Assembly (NCBI GenBank): GCA_017449525.1 | Contig: JAFTFL010000006.1 | Coordinates: 118,381-182,380, forward strand | Direction: 5' to 3' | Source of the DNA: Bacteroidales bacterium | GTDB lineage: Bacteria; Bacteroidota; Bacteroidia; Bacteroidales; P3 | DNA length: 64,000 bases | In this document: positions 1-8,353 of the stretch, piece by piece | Layout of the letters: each line of letters begins with the position of its first letter | Position numbering within the stretch: the stretch's first letter is position 1 | Position numbers and translations under genes: made by a program | Notes under the pieces: generated by a model | What the model saw: only the letters and a program-made list of their open reading frames with translations | Told to the model about the DNA's origin: nothing | Databases searched by the model: none

Positions 1-166
1 TCAAGTCGCGCCATTCCTCTATGCGTTCGCGTATGATGATGTTGTCCTCAGCCTGCAAAGTTGGATTCATCGGAGGCCGAAGCGCACTACTGTCCGCCAC
101 GGTTACTTGTGCCCCTATCGTCTGCGTCAGCACCAGCAGTGCCGCTATCAATAATCTGTATTTCAT
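1..166 (-). CDS. Secreted protein, N-terminal part only (cut by window edge)
   Basis: An ATG read leftwards from 166 opens a frame that runs off the window after 55 codons. The first residues, MKYRLLIAALLVLTQTIGAQ, form a typical signal peptide (basic n-region, hydrophobic core, GAQ cleavage site), so the product is exported. The visible mature part, starting VTVADSSALRPPMNP, carries no motif I recognise. It follows rocD on the same strand, separated by a strong hairpin, so it probably has its own transcript. Function cannot be assigned from this fragment. Confidence 0.7.
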   Translation of the reverse strand, partial: MKYRLLIAALLVLTQTIGAQVTVADSSALRPPMNPTLQAEDNIIIRERIEEWRDL

Positions 167-246
167 ATCCTGCAGATGTGTACAGAGTCGATCATAGCTT
201 GACATGGGCAAGAGGCCACACTGTCCAGTGGCACCTGCCGATTCGT

Positions 247-270
247 TGCTATATATAATATAAGGTGTAG
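247..270 (-). repeat. AT-rich element CTACACCTTATATTATATA (dispersed copy)
   Basis: On the minus strand this reads CTACACCTTATATTATATA followed by GCA. Near copies occur at 9702 and 9769 (within the 67-base repeats), 24516-24540, 44730-44753 and, more loosely, 21326-21348 and 55416-55438. Here it lies upstream of the partial secreted gene, between it and the rocD terminator, where it could contribute to a promoter. The resemblance between copies is seen by eye; whether it is a real repeat family is uncertain. Confidence 0.4.
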
Positions 271-291
271 TTCACGTCCTTCTACAAAAGC

Positions 292-329
292 AGGTGGATG
301 CCACCTCCAGTATGGGGCGGCATCCACCT
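292..329 (-). terminator. Hairpin terminator after rocD
   Basis: AGGTGGATGCC (292-302) pairs perfectly with GGCATCCACCT (319-329) across a 16-base loop. In the rocD direction the stem is followed by GCTTTTGT, a weak U-tract. It lies 35 bases beyond the rocD stop codon. The ATGCC/GGCAT arms resemble those of the 22-base arrays described elsewhere in the window. Confidence 0.65.
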
Positions 330-363
330 TTCTATTCTTGATGTCCAAGACAGGTCATCTGCT

Positions 364-1587
364 CTATTCGAACGAAAGTATTGCATCCTTGATGATGGCG
401 ATGGCCTCTCGGAGCTGCTCTTCCGTAATGACCAGTGGTGGTGCGAAGCGGATGATGTGCTGGTGGGTCGGTTTGGCCAATACACCCATGTCGCGCATCT
501 TGAGGCACACATCCCAAGCCTCCTTGCCATCCTTCGGACGAATAATGACCGCGTTCAACAAGCCTTTACCCCTCACCTTCTCTATCATGGGGCTCTTCAC
601 CCGTTCCATTTCCTCACGGAAGATGCGGCCCAGACGGTCTGCATTCTCCATCAAGTGCTCGTCTTTCACCACTTGCAGTGCGGCGATACTCACCTTTGCA
701 GCTATAGGATTCCCACCGAAAGTGGAGCCATGCTCACCAGGTTTGATATTAAGCATGATGTCGTCATCGGCCAATACACAACTGACTGGAACCACTCCTC
801 CACCGAGGGCTTTGCCCAAGATAAGGATATCGGGGCGGACGCCCTCGTGGTCGCATGCCAACATCCTACCGGTACGGGCTATACCACACTGGACTTCGTC
901 GGCCATGAACAACACGTTGTGGCGTTTGCAGATGTCATAGCACTTCTTCAGATAACCCTCATCGGGCACATATACACCGGCCTCACCCTGGATGGGCTCG
1001 AGTAGGAAGCCAGCCACCCTACTGCCATGCTCTTCAAGCACTTTTTCCAGTGCATCCGCATCGTTGTAGGGTATGCGCAAGAAACCAGGGGTCATAGGTC
1101 CATAGTTTGCATAACTCTCTGGGTCGTTGCTCATGGTAATGATGGTTATCGTACGGCCGTGGAAGTTTCCTTCACAGCATACAATCATCACCTCTTCATT
1201 CTTGATGCCTTTCTTCATGACTCCCCAGCGGCGAGCCAGCTTCAAGGCGGTCTCATCTGCTTCGGCGCCACTGTTCATGGGCAACACCTTGTCGTAGCCA
1301 AAATACTCGGTTACATACTTCTCCCATTCGCCAAGACAGTTGTTGTAGAACGCCCGGCTACTGAGTGTCAACTGCTGTGCCTGGTCGCACAGTACTTTGA
1401 CGATTTTGGGATGGCAGTGTCCCTGGTTCACGGCACTGTAGGCCGAGAGGAAATCAAAGTAGCGTTTTCCCTCGCAGTCCCACACAAAGGGGCCTTCTCC
1501 CTTTGCCAATACGACTGGCAGTGGATGATAATTGTGGGCACCGTAGCGGGCCTCCATCTCCATGAATTGTTCGGATTGTGTCTTCAT
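364..1587 (-). CDS. rocD: Ornithine--oxo-acid aminotransferase
   Basis: A 407-residue class III PLP-dependent aminotransferase that moves the delta-amino group of ornithine to 2-oxoglutarate, giving glutamate semialdehyde and glutamate in the cytoplasm. The N-terminal block [15 protein letters not shown], the motif [17 protein letters not shown], the [11 protein letters not shown] segment with the PLP-contacting Asp, and the Schiff-base lysine in ILGKALGGG (about residue 260) all fit ornithine aminotransferase rather than acetylornithine aminotransferase. Length is normal for the family. I prefer the ATG at 1587; a TTG two codons upstream (1593) also opens the frame. Transcription probably starts from the TAACTTTG box at 1654-1647. 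Confidence 0.93.
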   Translation of the reverse strand: MKTQSEQFMEMEARYGAHNYHPLPVVLAKGEGPFVWDCEGKRYFDFLSAYSAVNQGHCHPKIVKVLCDQAQQLTLSSRAFYNNCLGEWEKYVTEYFGYDKVLPMNSGAEADETALKLARRWGVMKKGIKNEEVMIVCCEGNFHGRTITIITMSNDPESYANYGPMTPGFLRIPYNDADALEKVLEEHGSRVAGFLLEPIQGEAGVYVPDEGYLKKCYDICKRHNVLFMADEVQCGIARTGRMLACDHEGVRPDILILGKALGGGVVPVSCVLADDDIMLNIKPGEHGSTFGGNPIAAKVSIAALQVVKDEHLMENADRLGRIFREEMERVKSPMIEKVRGKGLLNAVIIRPKDGKEAWDVCLKMRDMGVLAKPTHQHIIRFAPPLVITEEQLREAIAIIKDAILSFE

Positions 1588-1646
1588 GAGCAACTCGATT
1601 TTTTAAAAGGTTGTAATTGTAAACTACGCAATGTTCAATTTTTTTG

Positions 1647-1654
1647 CAAAGTTA
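1647..1654 (-). promoter_or_regulatory. Promoter -7 box for rocD
   Basis: The minus strand reads TAACTTTGCA here, matching the Bacteroidota TAnnTTTG box, about 60 bases before the rocD ATG. The 13-mer TTTTGCAAAGTTA that contains it is repeated exactly at 1642 and 1684, so a second minus-strand TAACTTTG box lies at 1696-1689 and overlaps the plus-strand promoter of the next gene. Confidence 0.6.
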
Positions 1655-1680
1655 CTCGCTCTACCAAGACGCAAAGGACG

Positions 1681-1688
1681 TACTTTTG
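1681..1688 (+). promoter_or_regulatory. Promoter -7 box for the ABC transporter gene
   Basis: TACTTTTG, continued by CA, lies 25 bases before the preferred ATG at 1713 and matches TAnnTTTG. It overlaps a minus-strand TAACTTTG box, so polymerases reading the two strands would compete for this site. Confidence 0.6.
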
Positions 1689-1712
1689 CAAAGTTATACA
1701 CTCTTTATCAAC

Positions 1713-3452
1713 ATGCCCACTTCTCCTCTGCTCAGCGTGTCAGACCTTACGGTAGAGTTTCGTCGCGACGACGGTTTCCACCCTGCAGTACAAGGTGTTT
1801 CGTTCGAAGTGGAGCGCGGCAAAACGCTCGGTATCGTGGGAGAGTCAGGCTCTGGCAAGACGGTGAGCACCCTGGCGCTGATGGGGCTACTTCCCAAAGC
1901 GCAAACGCGCATCACCTCGGGTCATGCACTGTTTACCTGCAAGCACAACGAATCGGACGACCGTCCGACTACGACGGATTTGCTCACGCTGAGCGAGGCA
2001 GACATGCAGCACGTACGAGGCAGACACATCTCCATGATATTTCAAGAGCCGATGACCAGTCTGAACCCAGTGCAACGCTGTGGTGCACAGGTGGCTGAGA
2101 TGTTGCAGCTGCACAGTGCTCTGCCTCAGTCGGAGGTTCGTAGCCGTGTGCTGTCGCTGCTCGACGAGGTGCGGCTACCCAATCCCGAGCGTGTCTACAG
2201 GGCTTACCCTCACGAACTGTCCGGAGGCCAAAAGCAGCGGGTAATGATAGCCATGGCCTTGATGTGCCACCCCGACCTCATTGTGGCTGACGAGCCCACG
2301 ACGGCACTCGACGTTACGGTGCAGCGCAGCATTCTCGAACTGCTGCAACAGATGCAGGAGCGCTACGGCATGAGTATGATTTTCATTTCGCACGACTTGG
2401 GCGTCATTTCGCAAGTGGCGCACACGGTGGCCGTGATGTACCGCGGACGCATTGTCGAACAGGGCGAGGTCAGCAGCATACTGCATGCTCCTCGCGAGGC
2501 CTACACCCAAGGGCTCATTGCCTGTCGACCGCCGCTCGACAGCCGTCCACGCCGCCTACCCACCGTCGACGACTTCCTGCGAAACGCTGAGGCATCCTCC
2601 ACCGAAGTTCCCCTCGAGACAAACGACGAACGCACCGCGCGGCTGCACGCCCTCCAGCAGCAAAAGCCACTTCTGAGCGTGCGCAACCTGAGTGTGGATT
2701 ACGTGGCGAAACGCAACCTTTTCGGCCGGCCCACACGCCGCTTCACCGCCGTTGACGACATCAGCTTCGACGTCTTTCCAGGCGAAACGCTGGGATTAGT
2801 GGGCGAATCAGGTTGCGGCAAAACCACTCTCGGCCGCACCCTGCTGCGACTAATTGAAGCACGCAGCGGCTCCATCACCTTCGACGGCACCCCCATCGAC
2901 CAACTGTCGGAGCACACCTTCCGACGGCTACGTCCCTCGCTGCAGATTGTGTTCCAAGACCCCTACTCTTCGCTCAACCCGCGCAAGCCCATCGGCGAAA
3001 CCATTCGAGAGCCGCTGACGGTGCACCAGCGCGAACTGTCGAAAGCCGAAGGTCGCGCACGCGTGGTGCAACTCATGCAGCGCGTTGGTCTCGACCCCGA
3101 ATGGTACAACCGCTATCCGCACGAGTTCTCAGGCGGCCAACGCCAACGGGTGTGCATAGCCCGCGCCCTGATTATGAACCCACGGCTCGTTATCTGCGAC
3201 GAGTCGGTGTCAGCACTTGATGTGTCGGTGCAGGCGCAGGTCCTGAACCTGCTTGCGGAGCTAAAGCAGAGCTTCGGTTACACCTATGTGTTCATCTCGC
3301 ACGACCTGTCGGTTGTGCGCTTTGTGAGCGACCGCATCATGGTGATGCGCAACGGCCGCATTGTCGAACAGGGCGAAGCCGACAGCCTCTTTGCCAACCC
3401 GCAGCAGCCCTACACACGCTCACTCATCGACGCACTGCCCCACATCGGCTGA
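1713..3452 (+). CDS. Fused double-ATPase ABC transporter protein (oligopeptide family)
   Basis: A 579-residue protein with two nucleotide-binding domains, the arrangement of a DppD-DppF or YejF-type fusion, which powers import of peptides or similar substrates. NBD1 has Walker A GESGSGKT, signature LSGGQKQRV and Walker [15 protein letters not shown]2 has [17 protein letters not shown] and [11 protein letters not shown], with Ser replacing the usual Pro after the catalytic Glu. Oligopeptide-family insert [10 protein letters not shown] occurs in NBD1 and [10 protein letters not shown] in NBD2. The longer open frame from 1644 starts upstream of the promoter, so ATG 1713 ([16 protein letters not shown]) is chosen. 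No permease or binding-protein gene is adjacent, so the transporter partners lie elsewhere. Confidence 0.9.
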   Translation: MPTSPLLSVSDLTVEFRRDDGFHPAVQGVSFEVERGKTLGIVGESGSGKTVSTLALMGLLPKAQTRITSGHALFTCKHNESDDRPTTTDLLTLSEADMQHVRGRHISMIFQEPMTSLNPVQRCGAQVAEMLQLHSALPQSEVRSRVLSLLDEVRLPNPERVYRAYPHELSGGQKQRVMIAMALMCHPDLIVADEPTTALDVTVQRSILELLQQMQERYGMSMIFISHDLGVISQVAHTVAVMYRGRIVEQGEVSSILHAPREAYTQGLIACRPPLDSRPRRLPTVDDFLRNAEASSTEVPLETNDERTARLHALQQQKPLLSVRNLSVDYVAKRNLFGRPTRRFTAVDDISFDVFPGETLGLVGESGCGKTTLGRTLLRLIEARSGSITFDGTPIDQLSEHTFRRLRPSLQIVFQDPYSSLNPRKPIGETIREPLTVHQRELSKAEGRARVVQLMQRVGLDPEWYNRYPHEFSGGQRQRVCIARALIMNPRLVICDESVSALDVSVQAQVLNLLAELKQSFGYTYVFISHDLSVVRFVSDRIMVMRNGRIVEQGEADSLFANPQQPYTRSLIDALPHIG

Positions 3453-3537
3453 ACCACAACCCGACACTTTCCCTCCCCCGCCTCACCCCATCCTCACCTA
3501 TGAGGGTGGAAGTTCCACTCTTGCCCCCCGAGCACTC

Positions 3538-3684
3538 GTGCCGTACGCGTGCCGCACCTACGCCGTACGGCACACACGGAGAAGGCGTACGGCATCGAGC
3601 CCGATGCCGTACGCCTTTAATCATGCACAACAACATGATTCCCACCCTCGTTCCAGAAAGCAAGCATCTACGCCGTACGACAGA
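3538..3684 (-). repeat. 22-base-period GTAC palindrome array 1
   Basis: GTAC cores begin at 3543, 3565, 3587, 3609 and 3675, spaced 22, 22, 22 and 66 bases, so all five keep one 22-base phase. Most are embedded in GCCGTACGGC or a one-base variant. The units at 3587 and 3609 join into an inverted repeat: 16-base arms 3582-3597 and 3602-3617 with a four-base loop. Read on the minus strand the units follow NTGCC-GTAC-GGCRT, the same orientation as the promoter at 3811-3804. The gap 3453-3891, between convergent genes, contains nothing else that I recognise. Confidence 0.8.
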
Positions 3685-3794
3685 AAGGCCTACACACCTG
3701 GGCTTCCTACCTTTTGCCCATCTGTGCCCTTCCAAAATCTCCTAAAGAAAACAATTGCTGTCCGCACATGCCAGTACCGATTGCACCAGCACGT

Positions 3795-3829
3795 TTGTCG
3801 GTGCAAAGGTACGACCTTTGCACCGACAA
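3795..3829. promoter_or_regulatory. Perfect 35-base palindrome containing a promoter box facing array 1
   Basis: TTGTCGGTGCAAAGGT (3795-3810) and ACCTTTGCACCGACAA (3814-3829) are exact inverted copies around ACG. On the minus strand the centre reads TACCTTTGCACC, a consensus TAnnTTTG box (3811-3804) aimed at array 1; a TTG triplet lies 20 bases upstream of it. The plus-strand copy reads GACCTTTG and lacks the TA, so only one direction matches the consensus. No protein gene lies downstream on that strand, which suggests a noncoding transcript. Confidence 0.55.
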
Positions 3830-3891
3830 CGCAAGAAAAAAGTGGCAGGCGGCGTGGGCTACTGGCTCACCGCTACCTGCACATCAATCCG

Positions 3892-4692
3892 TTACACCTT
3901 GTAATAGGAACGTAAAATACCTACAAACCAACGCCCAGGCAGTACGCGCTTGATGGCCACGGAGAGCCACTGCTCGAGGTTGGAGACCACGTATCGCATA
4001 CGCGGATGCCTACTACGCACGATGCGTTCCACCACGCACGCCACCTGCTCGGGCTTGCCCCCACCGTTTTCTTCCTGCTCAATCAAGCCGAGCGAACGCT
4101 TGAAACTTTCGGCATAGGCCTCATGAGTCATCGTGCCTTGCGAGTTGCGACGGCTGGCGGTGAACCCAGTAGCAAAATCGCCCGGCTCCACGAGGCTCAC
4201 ACTGATGCCGAAGCCTCTGACTTCGGCAGCCAAAGCCTCGCTGAAGCCCTCCACAGCAAACTTGGAGGCCGAATAGAAGCCTTGATAGGGCAACCCCATC
4301 ACGCCTCCTATCGAGCTGATGTTCACGATGCGTCCCCGCCCTTGGGAGCGCATGTACGGCAGGACAGCCTGACACATGTTGACACAGCCCATGAAGTTGG
4401 TGCCCATCTGCAGGTCAATCTCCTCGGGAGTGGCCAATTCCAAGGCGCCCCCAATACCCATGCCCGCATTGTTCACCAGCACATCCACACGCCCCTCGCG
4501 CTGCATCACAGTCTCTACGGCTGCCTGCACCGCCTGTGGAGAGCGCACATCGCACGTCAGATACGACACGGTGGGATGCTCCACCTCGCGCCGGCACAAG
4601 CCGTACACCCTGTGGCCGGCCGTGGCCAACCGTTCGGCTATGGCCTTGCCAAAGCCCGACGAGGCACCCGTTACGATAACTACTTGCTGCAT
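3892..4692 (-). CDS. Short-chain dehydrogenase/reductase
   Basis: A 266-residue classical SDR, an NAD(P)-dependent oxidoreductase of unknown substrate. Visible motifs are the dinucleotide-binding TGASSGFG (residues 8-15), NNAG near residue 74, the catalytic Ser in VNISSIGG, and the active-site YSASK. The C-terminal part after VEPGDFATGF resembles SDRs acting on lipids or sterol-like ketones, but that is only similarity of type. It is the last gene on the minus strand before the convergent gap holding array 1. Confidence 0.88.
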   Translation of the reverse strand: MQQVVIVTGASSGFGKAIAERLATAGHRVYGLCRREVEHPTVSYLTCDVRSPQAVQAAVETVMQREGRVDVLVNNAGMGIGGALELATPEEIDLQMGTNFMGCVNMCQAVLPYMRSQGRGRIVNISSIGGVMGLPYQGFYSASKFAVEGFSEALAAEVRGFGISVSLVEPGDFATGFTASRRNSQGTMTHEAYAESFKRSLGLIEQEENGGGKPEQVACVVERIVRSRHPRMRYVVSNLEQWLSVAIKRVLPGRWFVGILRSYYKV

Positions 4693-4762
4693 AATCCTGT
4701 TGTCATTAACCCACTGTGTACTGCCGCACTACGGCTTGCAGTGCATGTGGAATTTCTTTTCC

Positions 4763-6337
4763 CTACTTGCGCTTCGTGTATATGTCCAGTTGGCCAACCC
4801 ACTCGGCCAGCATACTGCGCAGCCGCTGATAGTCCTTGCCCTTATAGGTGCCGGGCTCAACTACCAATCGTGCCATCACATTGATATGGCCACCCTCTTC
4901 TCTGATGCTGAGGTAGGCCGACCCCACGCCAGACTCCTGCCGGTTGAGAGAAACTGGCGCACCCACCAGATGTCCATTGTCCTCTACAGAGCAGGATATC
5001 GTATCGGTCAGTTCTCGACGCGACGCAATGTAGAGTGGCGTCTTGCGGTCAGAAGCGAGCTGCTTCATATCTAATCCCACCAGCGCCAGATCAAGTCGGT
5101 TCAAGTGCCAATGACTGTATCCATCGGCGAGTTCGGCATGTTGGTCACCGATCTTCTTCATCTTTTTCCACGACGTGCCACTCTTCACCTCGGTGTAATA
5201 GGGATCCTTCGCACCGACGATGGTTTCGATGTGCGGCGCCTCGTCGGTGCGTAGCAGTTCTTTCTTGTCCAATCGGCATACGTAGGTGTGTCCAGCACCA
5301 TCGGTAGCCGTAACCGTGGGCACCTGCGAAGCAAAAAGGTCGTCGCGGTCAATCTGCTCCACGTATGCAGAGAGGTTCTCCTTTGCCTGTTCGCCGTGCA
5401 GCAGTGTGCCGGCCTGATTGATGAGCGTGGCCAACAGCACCGCCTTGTCCTGCGCAGTGCCACAACCCGAAGAGAGTGTGGCATCGGCCGTGGAGACCTG
5501 GAAGTTCAGCCTGGTTGGCTCAATAGTTTGGGTGCGGACCACATCCATCACGTAGTTGTATATCTTGACCAAATAGGCTTCTGCACTATTCTCAAACAGC
5601 TCGGCCAGCAGCGGTTGAGCCAGCAACACGGGCTGGTGGCAGCTGGGCATCGGCACATTGCCACCTCGGCGCACAGCGCAACGATAGCTGCTTTCGGGCC
5701 GATAGGCATCGGCAGGTCGTTGCTCGATGTTCGTCAGCAGTACACGTCCGTCGGCGTCGGGCTTGAGATTGGGGTGCTTAGTTGCAAACTCAAACCCCTT
5801 GCCTATCACCAGCTCATAGCGCTCCACTGGGCAGTCTTGCTGCAAATCGAACACGTCGAGCAGTTCTTCACCCTGGTGATGGAGCGTGTAGTCCAACACG
5901 ATGGTGGCCTTCGGCTCAAGGGCAGTGTGGATGATGGCCAACTCGCGCAGGTGGTTGTAGCGTCCGCAGTCAGCACAGCCAGCGGGCAGCTGGTGCAGCA
6001 CTGCATTGGCGGGCGTGAGCACATGCTTACCGTCGGCACGCACGGTGTAGCTCTCATTGATGGTTACCTGCTCCGAAGCAGGGTTGTACACGATGAAGGT
6101 CTCCCCTTTGTCGGCATAGGCAGTGATGGCGCGGTTGCGATAGAGCGTGAGCTCTTTGCGCACACGCACGTCGATACTGCCGTCGGCAGCCTGACTGTAG
6201 GTACGCCGCAGCAGGCGGTACACCGCATCGGGGTCTTGAGCCTGCGCCCCGACACCTATCGAGGCAGCCATCAAGAGTATAACACATGAAATGCGGAGGC
6301 CTGTGCGGCTATGGAGTGGATGATTGAACTTTTGCAT
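4763..6337 (-). CDS. Secreted DUF3857 / transglutaminase-like protein
   Basis: A 524-residue exported protein starting at ATG 6337; the longer open frame overlaps the preceding gene and is rejected. After a signal peptide (ISCVILLMAASIGVGAQA) comes a beta-rich DUF3857-type region (VRKELTLYRNRAITAYADKGE) and a transglutaminase-like core with Cys in SSGCGTAQDKAVLLATL (about residue 300). I do not see the clear His and Asp pair found in its neighbour, so activity is uncertain. The gene begins 11 bases after the stop of the related upstream gene, so the two are probably co-transcribed. Function of DUF3857 proteins is not established. Confidence 0.8.
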   Translation of the reverse strand: MQKFNHPLHSRTGLRISCVILLMAASIGVGAQAQDPDAVYRLLRRTYSQAADGSIDVRVRKELTLYRNRAITAYADKGETFIVYNPASEQVTINESYTVRADGKHVLTPANAVLHQLPAGCADCGRYNHLRELAIIHTALEPKATIVLDYTLHHQGEELLDVFDLQQDCPVERYELVIGKGFEFATKHPNLKPDADGRVLLTNIEQRPADAYRPESSYRCAVRRGGNVPMPSCHQPVLLAQPLLAELFENSAEAYLVKIYNYVMDVVRTQTIEPTRLNFQVSTADATLSSGCGTAQDKAVLLATLINQAGTLLHGEQAKENLSAYVEQIDRDDLFASQVPTVTATDGAGHTYVCRLDKKELLRTDEAPHIETIVGAKDPYYTEVKSGTSWKKMKKIGDQHAELADGYSHWHLNRLDLALVGLDMKQLASDRKTPLYIASRRELTDTISCSVEDNGHLVGAPVSLNRQESGVGSAYLSIREEGGHINVMARLVVEPGTYKGKDYQRLRSMLAEWVGQLDIYTKRK

Positions 6338-6348
6338 GATGAGAAGAG

Positions 6349-8298
6349 TTATTTGGTGAGTATTACAGGAGTGCCAGCTATCGACAGCTGGTTCTTGACG
6401 GCCATACGGAAGGCAGGCCAATCGGCCGCATCGTACACCCGCTTGTTGTACATGGCACTCTGGCCAAAGCGCAGCACATTGCCGTCAAGTTCGAAACCAC
6501 AGCCGTAGTTGACAGCAGGGTGCGTGATGCCCCGCACCTGGGTAGAATAGTGCATGCGCGTGTACTTGGCTGGCAGGGTTATGGTCTCTTCTATCTCCAC
6601 CAGTCGCGAACAGCGGTCGTGGAACGGGTATTTGCGCTCGGCTATCGAGGTGTCGAAATTCAGATGGGGCTGTGCACTGCGAAACAGGTCGCGCGCCAAC
6701 AGGGGCGTAAATATAAGTTCTTCCTTCGTAACCACAGCGAAATGAGGGATGCGGTAGCGGTACGTGAGCTTTACAGTCTGGTCCAAGTAGTGGTCGGGCG
6801 AGGTGTATTCCACGCCGAGCAGTTCGGCCTGTGGTGCCACCCGAAGGAGCTCACGCTCCAGGTTGTTGCGCCACTCGCTCATCCGAGCACTAAAGACGCG
6901 TCGCACCGCAGCATCGCTCTGTCCTTCGGCCGTGACCGTGAAGGTACCTTCCAAAGTGCCGTCCTTCTTAATCCGCGAAGTACCCGTGATGCGCAGGTAG
7001 TGCTTGTCGGCTGGCGACGTGGGAGTATACATCAAGTCTGCCCCGTTGGGAAGCCCCATGAGGTAGCCCTGTTGCTGTTCGGCACTTGACCATAGCTCGC
7101 GCACACCAGGTACCCAGGTCGGATCCAGTAGTTCATAGCGCCCGTCGCGGTGCTGCACAACGCATACGCTGTGGTTGAACTGGTCGGCAGGCGTACGGTC
7201 TATGCGCTCACCCGCCATGGTCATGGCAGCGTAGGCGCGGAACCCAGCAGCCCGCAGCATTGCAACCAGCATTCCAGCCTTATCTTTGCAGACCCCGCAC
7301 ATGTCGGCCATATTCATCTTGGCACTATGGAGCGTGTAGCCCTCGCCTTCGCCCATCGAGATACCACAGTAACGCATATTGTCCGCCACCCAGTGGGTAA
7401 GACGGCTGATGGTGTCCATTTCGGAGGTGGCACCCGCGAGGATTTCGCGCACTTTCTGCACGAGTTCGGGTGTGGAGTTGAAGCTGCCATAGTCCTCGTT
7501 GACTTGATAGAACCAACGCGACTTGGCCTTCCAATCGGCGGCAGTACTAAGGAGCAACTTGCACTGCACATCGTTGTCGGCCACCATGCCCTGCTCCCGA
7601 TGGATGGGTTCTATGTCGCGACCGACGAAGGTGTAGCGCGTACGCTCACCCTCATCAGCAGTGCTGCTCACTTCCAACTCACCACCATACACTTCGTACT
7701 GCAACTTCTTGCTGTTGGGAATGCTGAGCGAATAGCACTTCAGCTCAATGCCCTCGAGGCTCCAAAAGGGGACAATGTCATAGAAATGACCACGCATGGG
7801 GGGAATGTAGCGCGCATCGTCGTCGCCCGAGGCGAGGAGTGCGTAGGTGAAACCTTTGCGATAGGTGCGGATCTCTATTTGGTCATGAGGTTCCAGGTAG
7901 CCCACCTCGACCATCTTCTGCGAAGCACCCCAGTATATCATGCGAGCAGGGGCTATGTAGTCGTATACTGGGCGCGAGTTGCTTCCGCCAACGATAGTGT
8001 CCGTACCGCCGTTCTGGCGATGCACCAGCACCTGCTGGATTTCCACATAGGCAGACTGCGGATCATAGTCCATTTTCACCACGTTGTTATTGCGGCAACC
8101 CGTGCGGTCGAGCATTTCAATCAGGCTGTGGTTATAGACGTGGCTCAAACCACTTTCCTCCATCCGCACAAAGGTGGAGTCGTAGCGGCTCAGCTGATGA
8201 CACCCCCTGAACTTTGGTCTTGCAATGTTGTCAGTCTGCGCCCACGCACCGCCGAGGCAAGTGGCAGCCAGTCCGAGTAGAAGAAAGATTTTTCGCAT
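6349..8298 (-). CDS. Secreted DUF3857 protein with transglutaminase core
   Basis: A 649-residue exported protein. It has a signal peptide (MRKIFLLLGLAATCLGGAWAQ), an N-terminal DUF3857 region, and a transglutaminase-like domain at about residues 290-400 with a plausible Cys-His-Asp triad: Cys in MCGVCKDKAGML, His in QFNHSVCVV and Asp in LLDPTWVPG. The C-terminal quarter matches the DUF3858-type tail often found in these proteins. The likely site of action is the periplasm or outer membrane, on peptides or glycans, but the substrate is unknown. It is the first gene of a pair with the smaller DUF3857 gene downstream. Confidence 0.83.
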   Translation of the reverse strand: MRKIFLLLGLAATCLGGAWAQTDNIARPKFRGCHQLSRYDSTFVRMEESGLSHVYNHSLIEMLDRTGCRNNNVVKMDYDPQSAYVEIQQVLVHRQNGGTDTIVGGSNSRPVYDYIAPARMIYWGASQKMVEVGYLEPHDQIEIRTYRKGFTYALLASGDDDARYIPPMRGHFYDIVPFWSLEGIELKCYSLSIPNSKKLQYEVYGGELEVSSTADEGERTRYTFVGRDIEPIHREQGMVADNDVQCKLLLSTAADWKAKSRWFYQVNEDYGSFNSTPELVQKVREILAGATSEMDTISRLTHWVADNMRYCGISMGEGEGYTLHSAKMNMADMCGVCKDKAGMLVAMLRAAGFRAYAAMTMAGERIDRTPADQFNHSVCVVQHRDGRYELLDPTWVPGVRELWSSAEQQQGYLMGLPNGADLMYTPTSPADKHYLRITGTSRIKKDGTLEGTFTVTAEGQSDAAVRRVFSARMSEWRNNLERELLRVAPQAELLGVEYTSPDHYLDQTVKLTYRYRIPHFAVVTKEELIFTPLLARDLFRSAQPHLNFDTSIAERKYPFHDRCSRLVEIEETITLPAKYTRMHYSTQVRGITHPAVNYGCGFELDGNVLRFGQSAMYNKRVYDAADWPAFRMAVKNQLSIAGTPVILTK

Positions 8299-8353
8299 TG
8301 TGTTATTGTAAATAAATGATGTCGTTGAAATAGAGATATGAATGAGGTCGCCA

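Noticed and set aside
3361-3915. Plus-strand 184-codon frame after the ABC gene
   Set aside because: It overlaps the ABC gene 3' end and then crosses array 1 and the palindrome; Pro/His/Thr-rich and without any domain.
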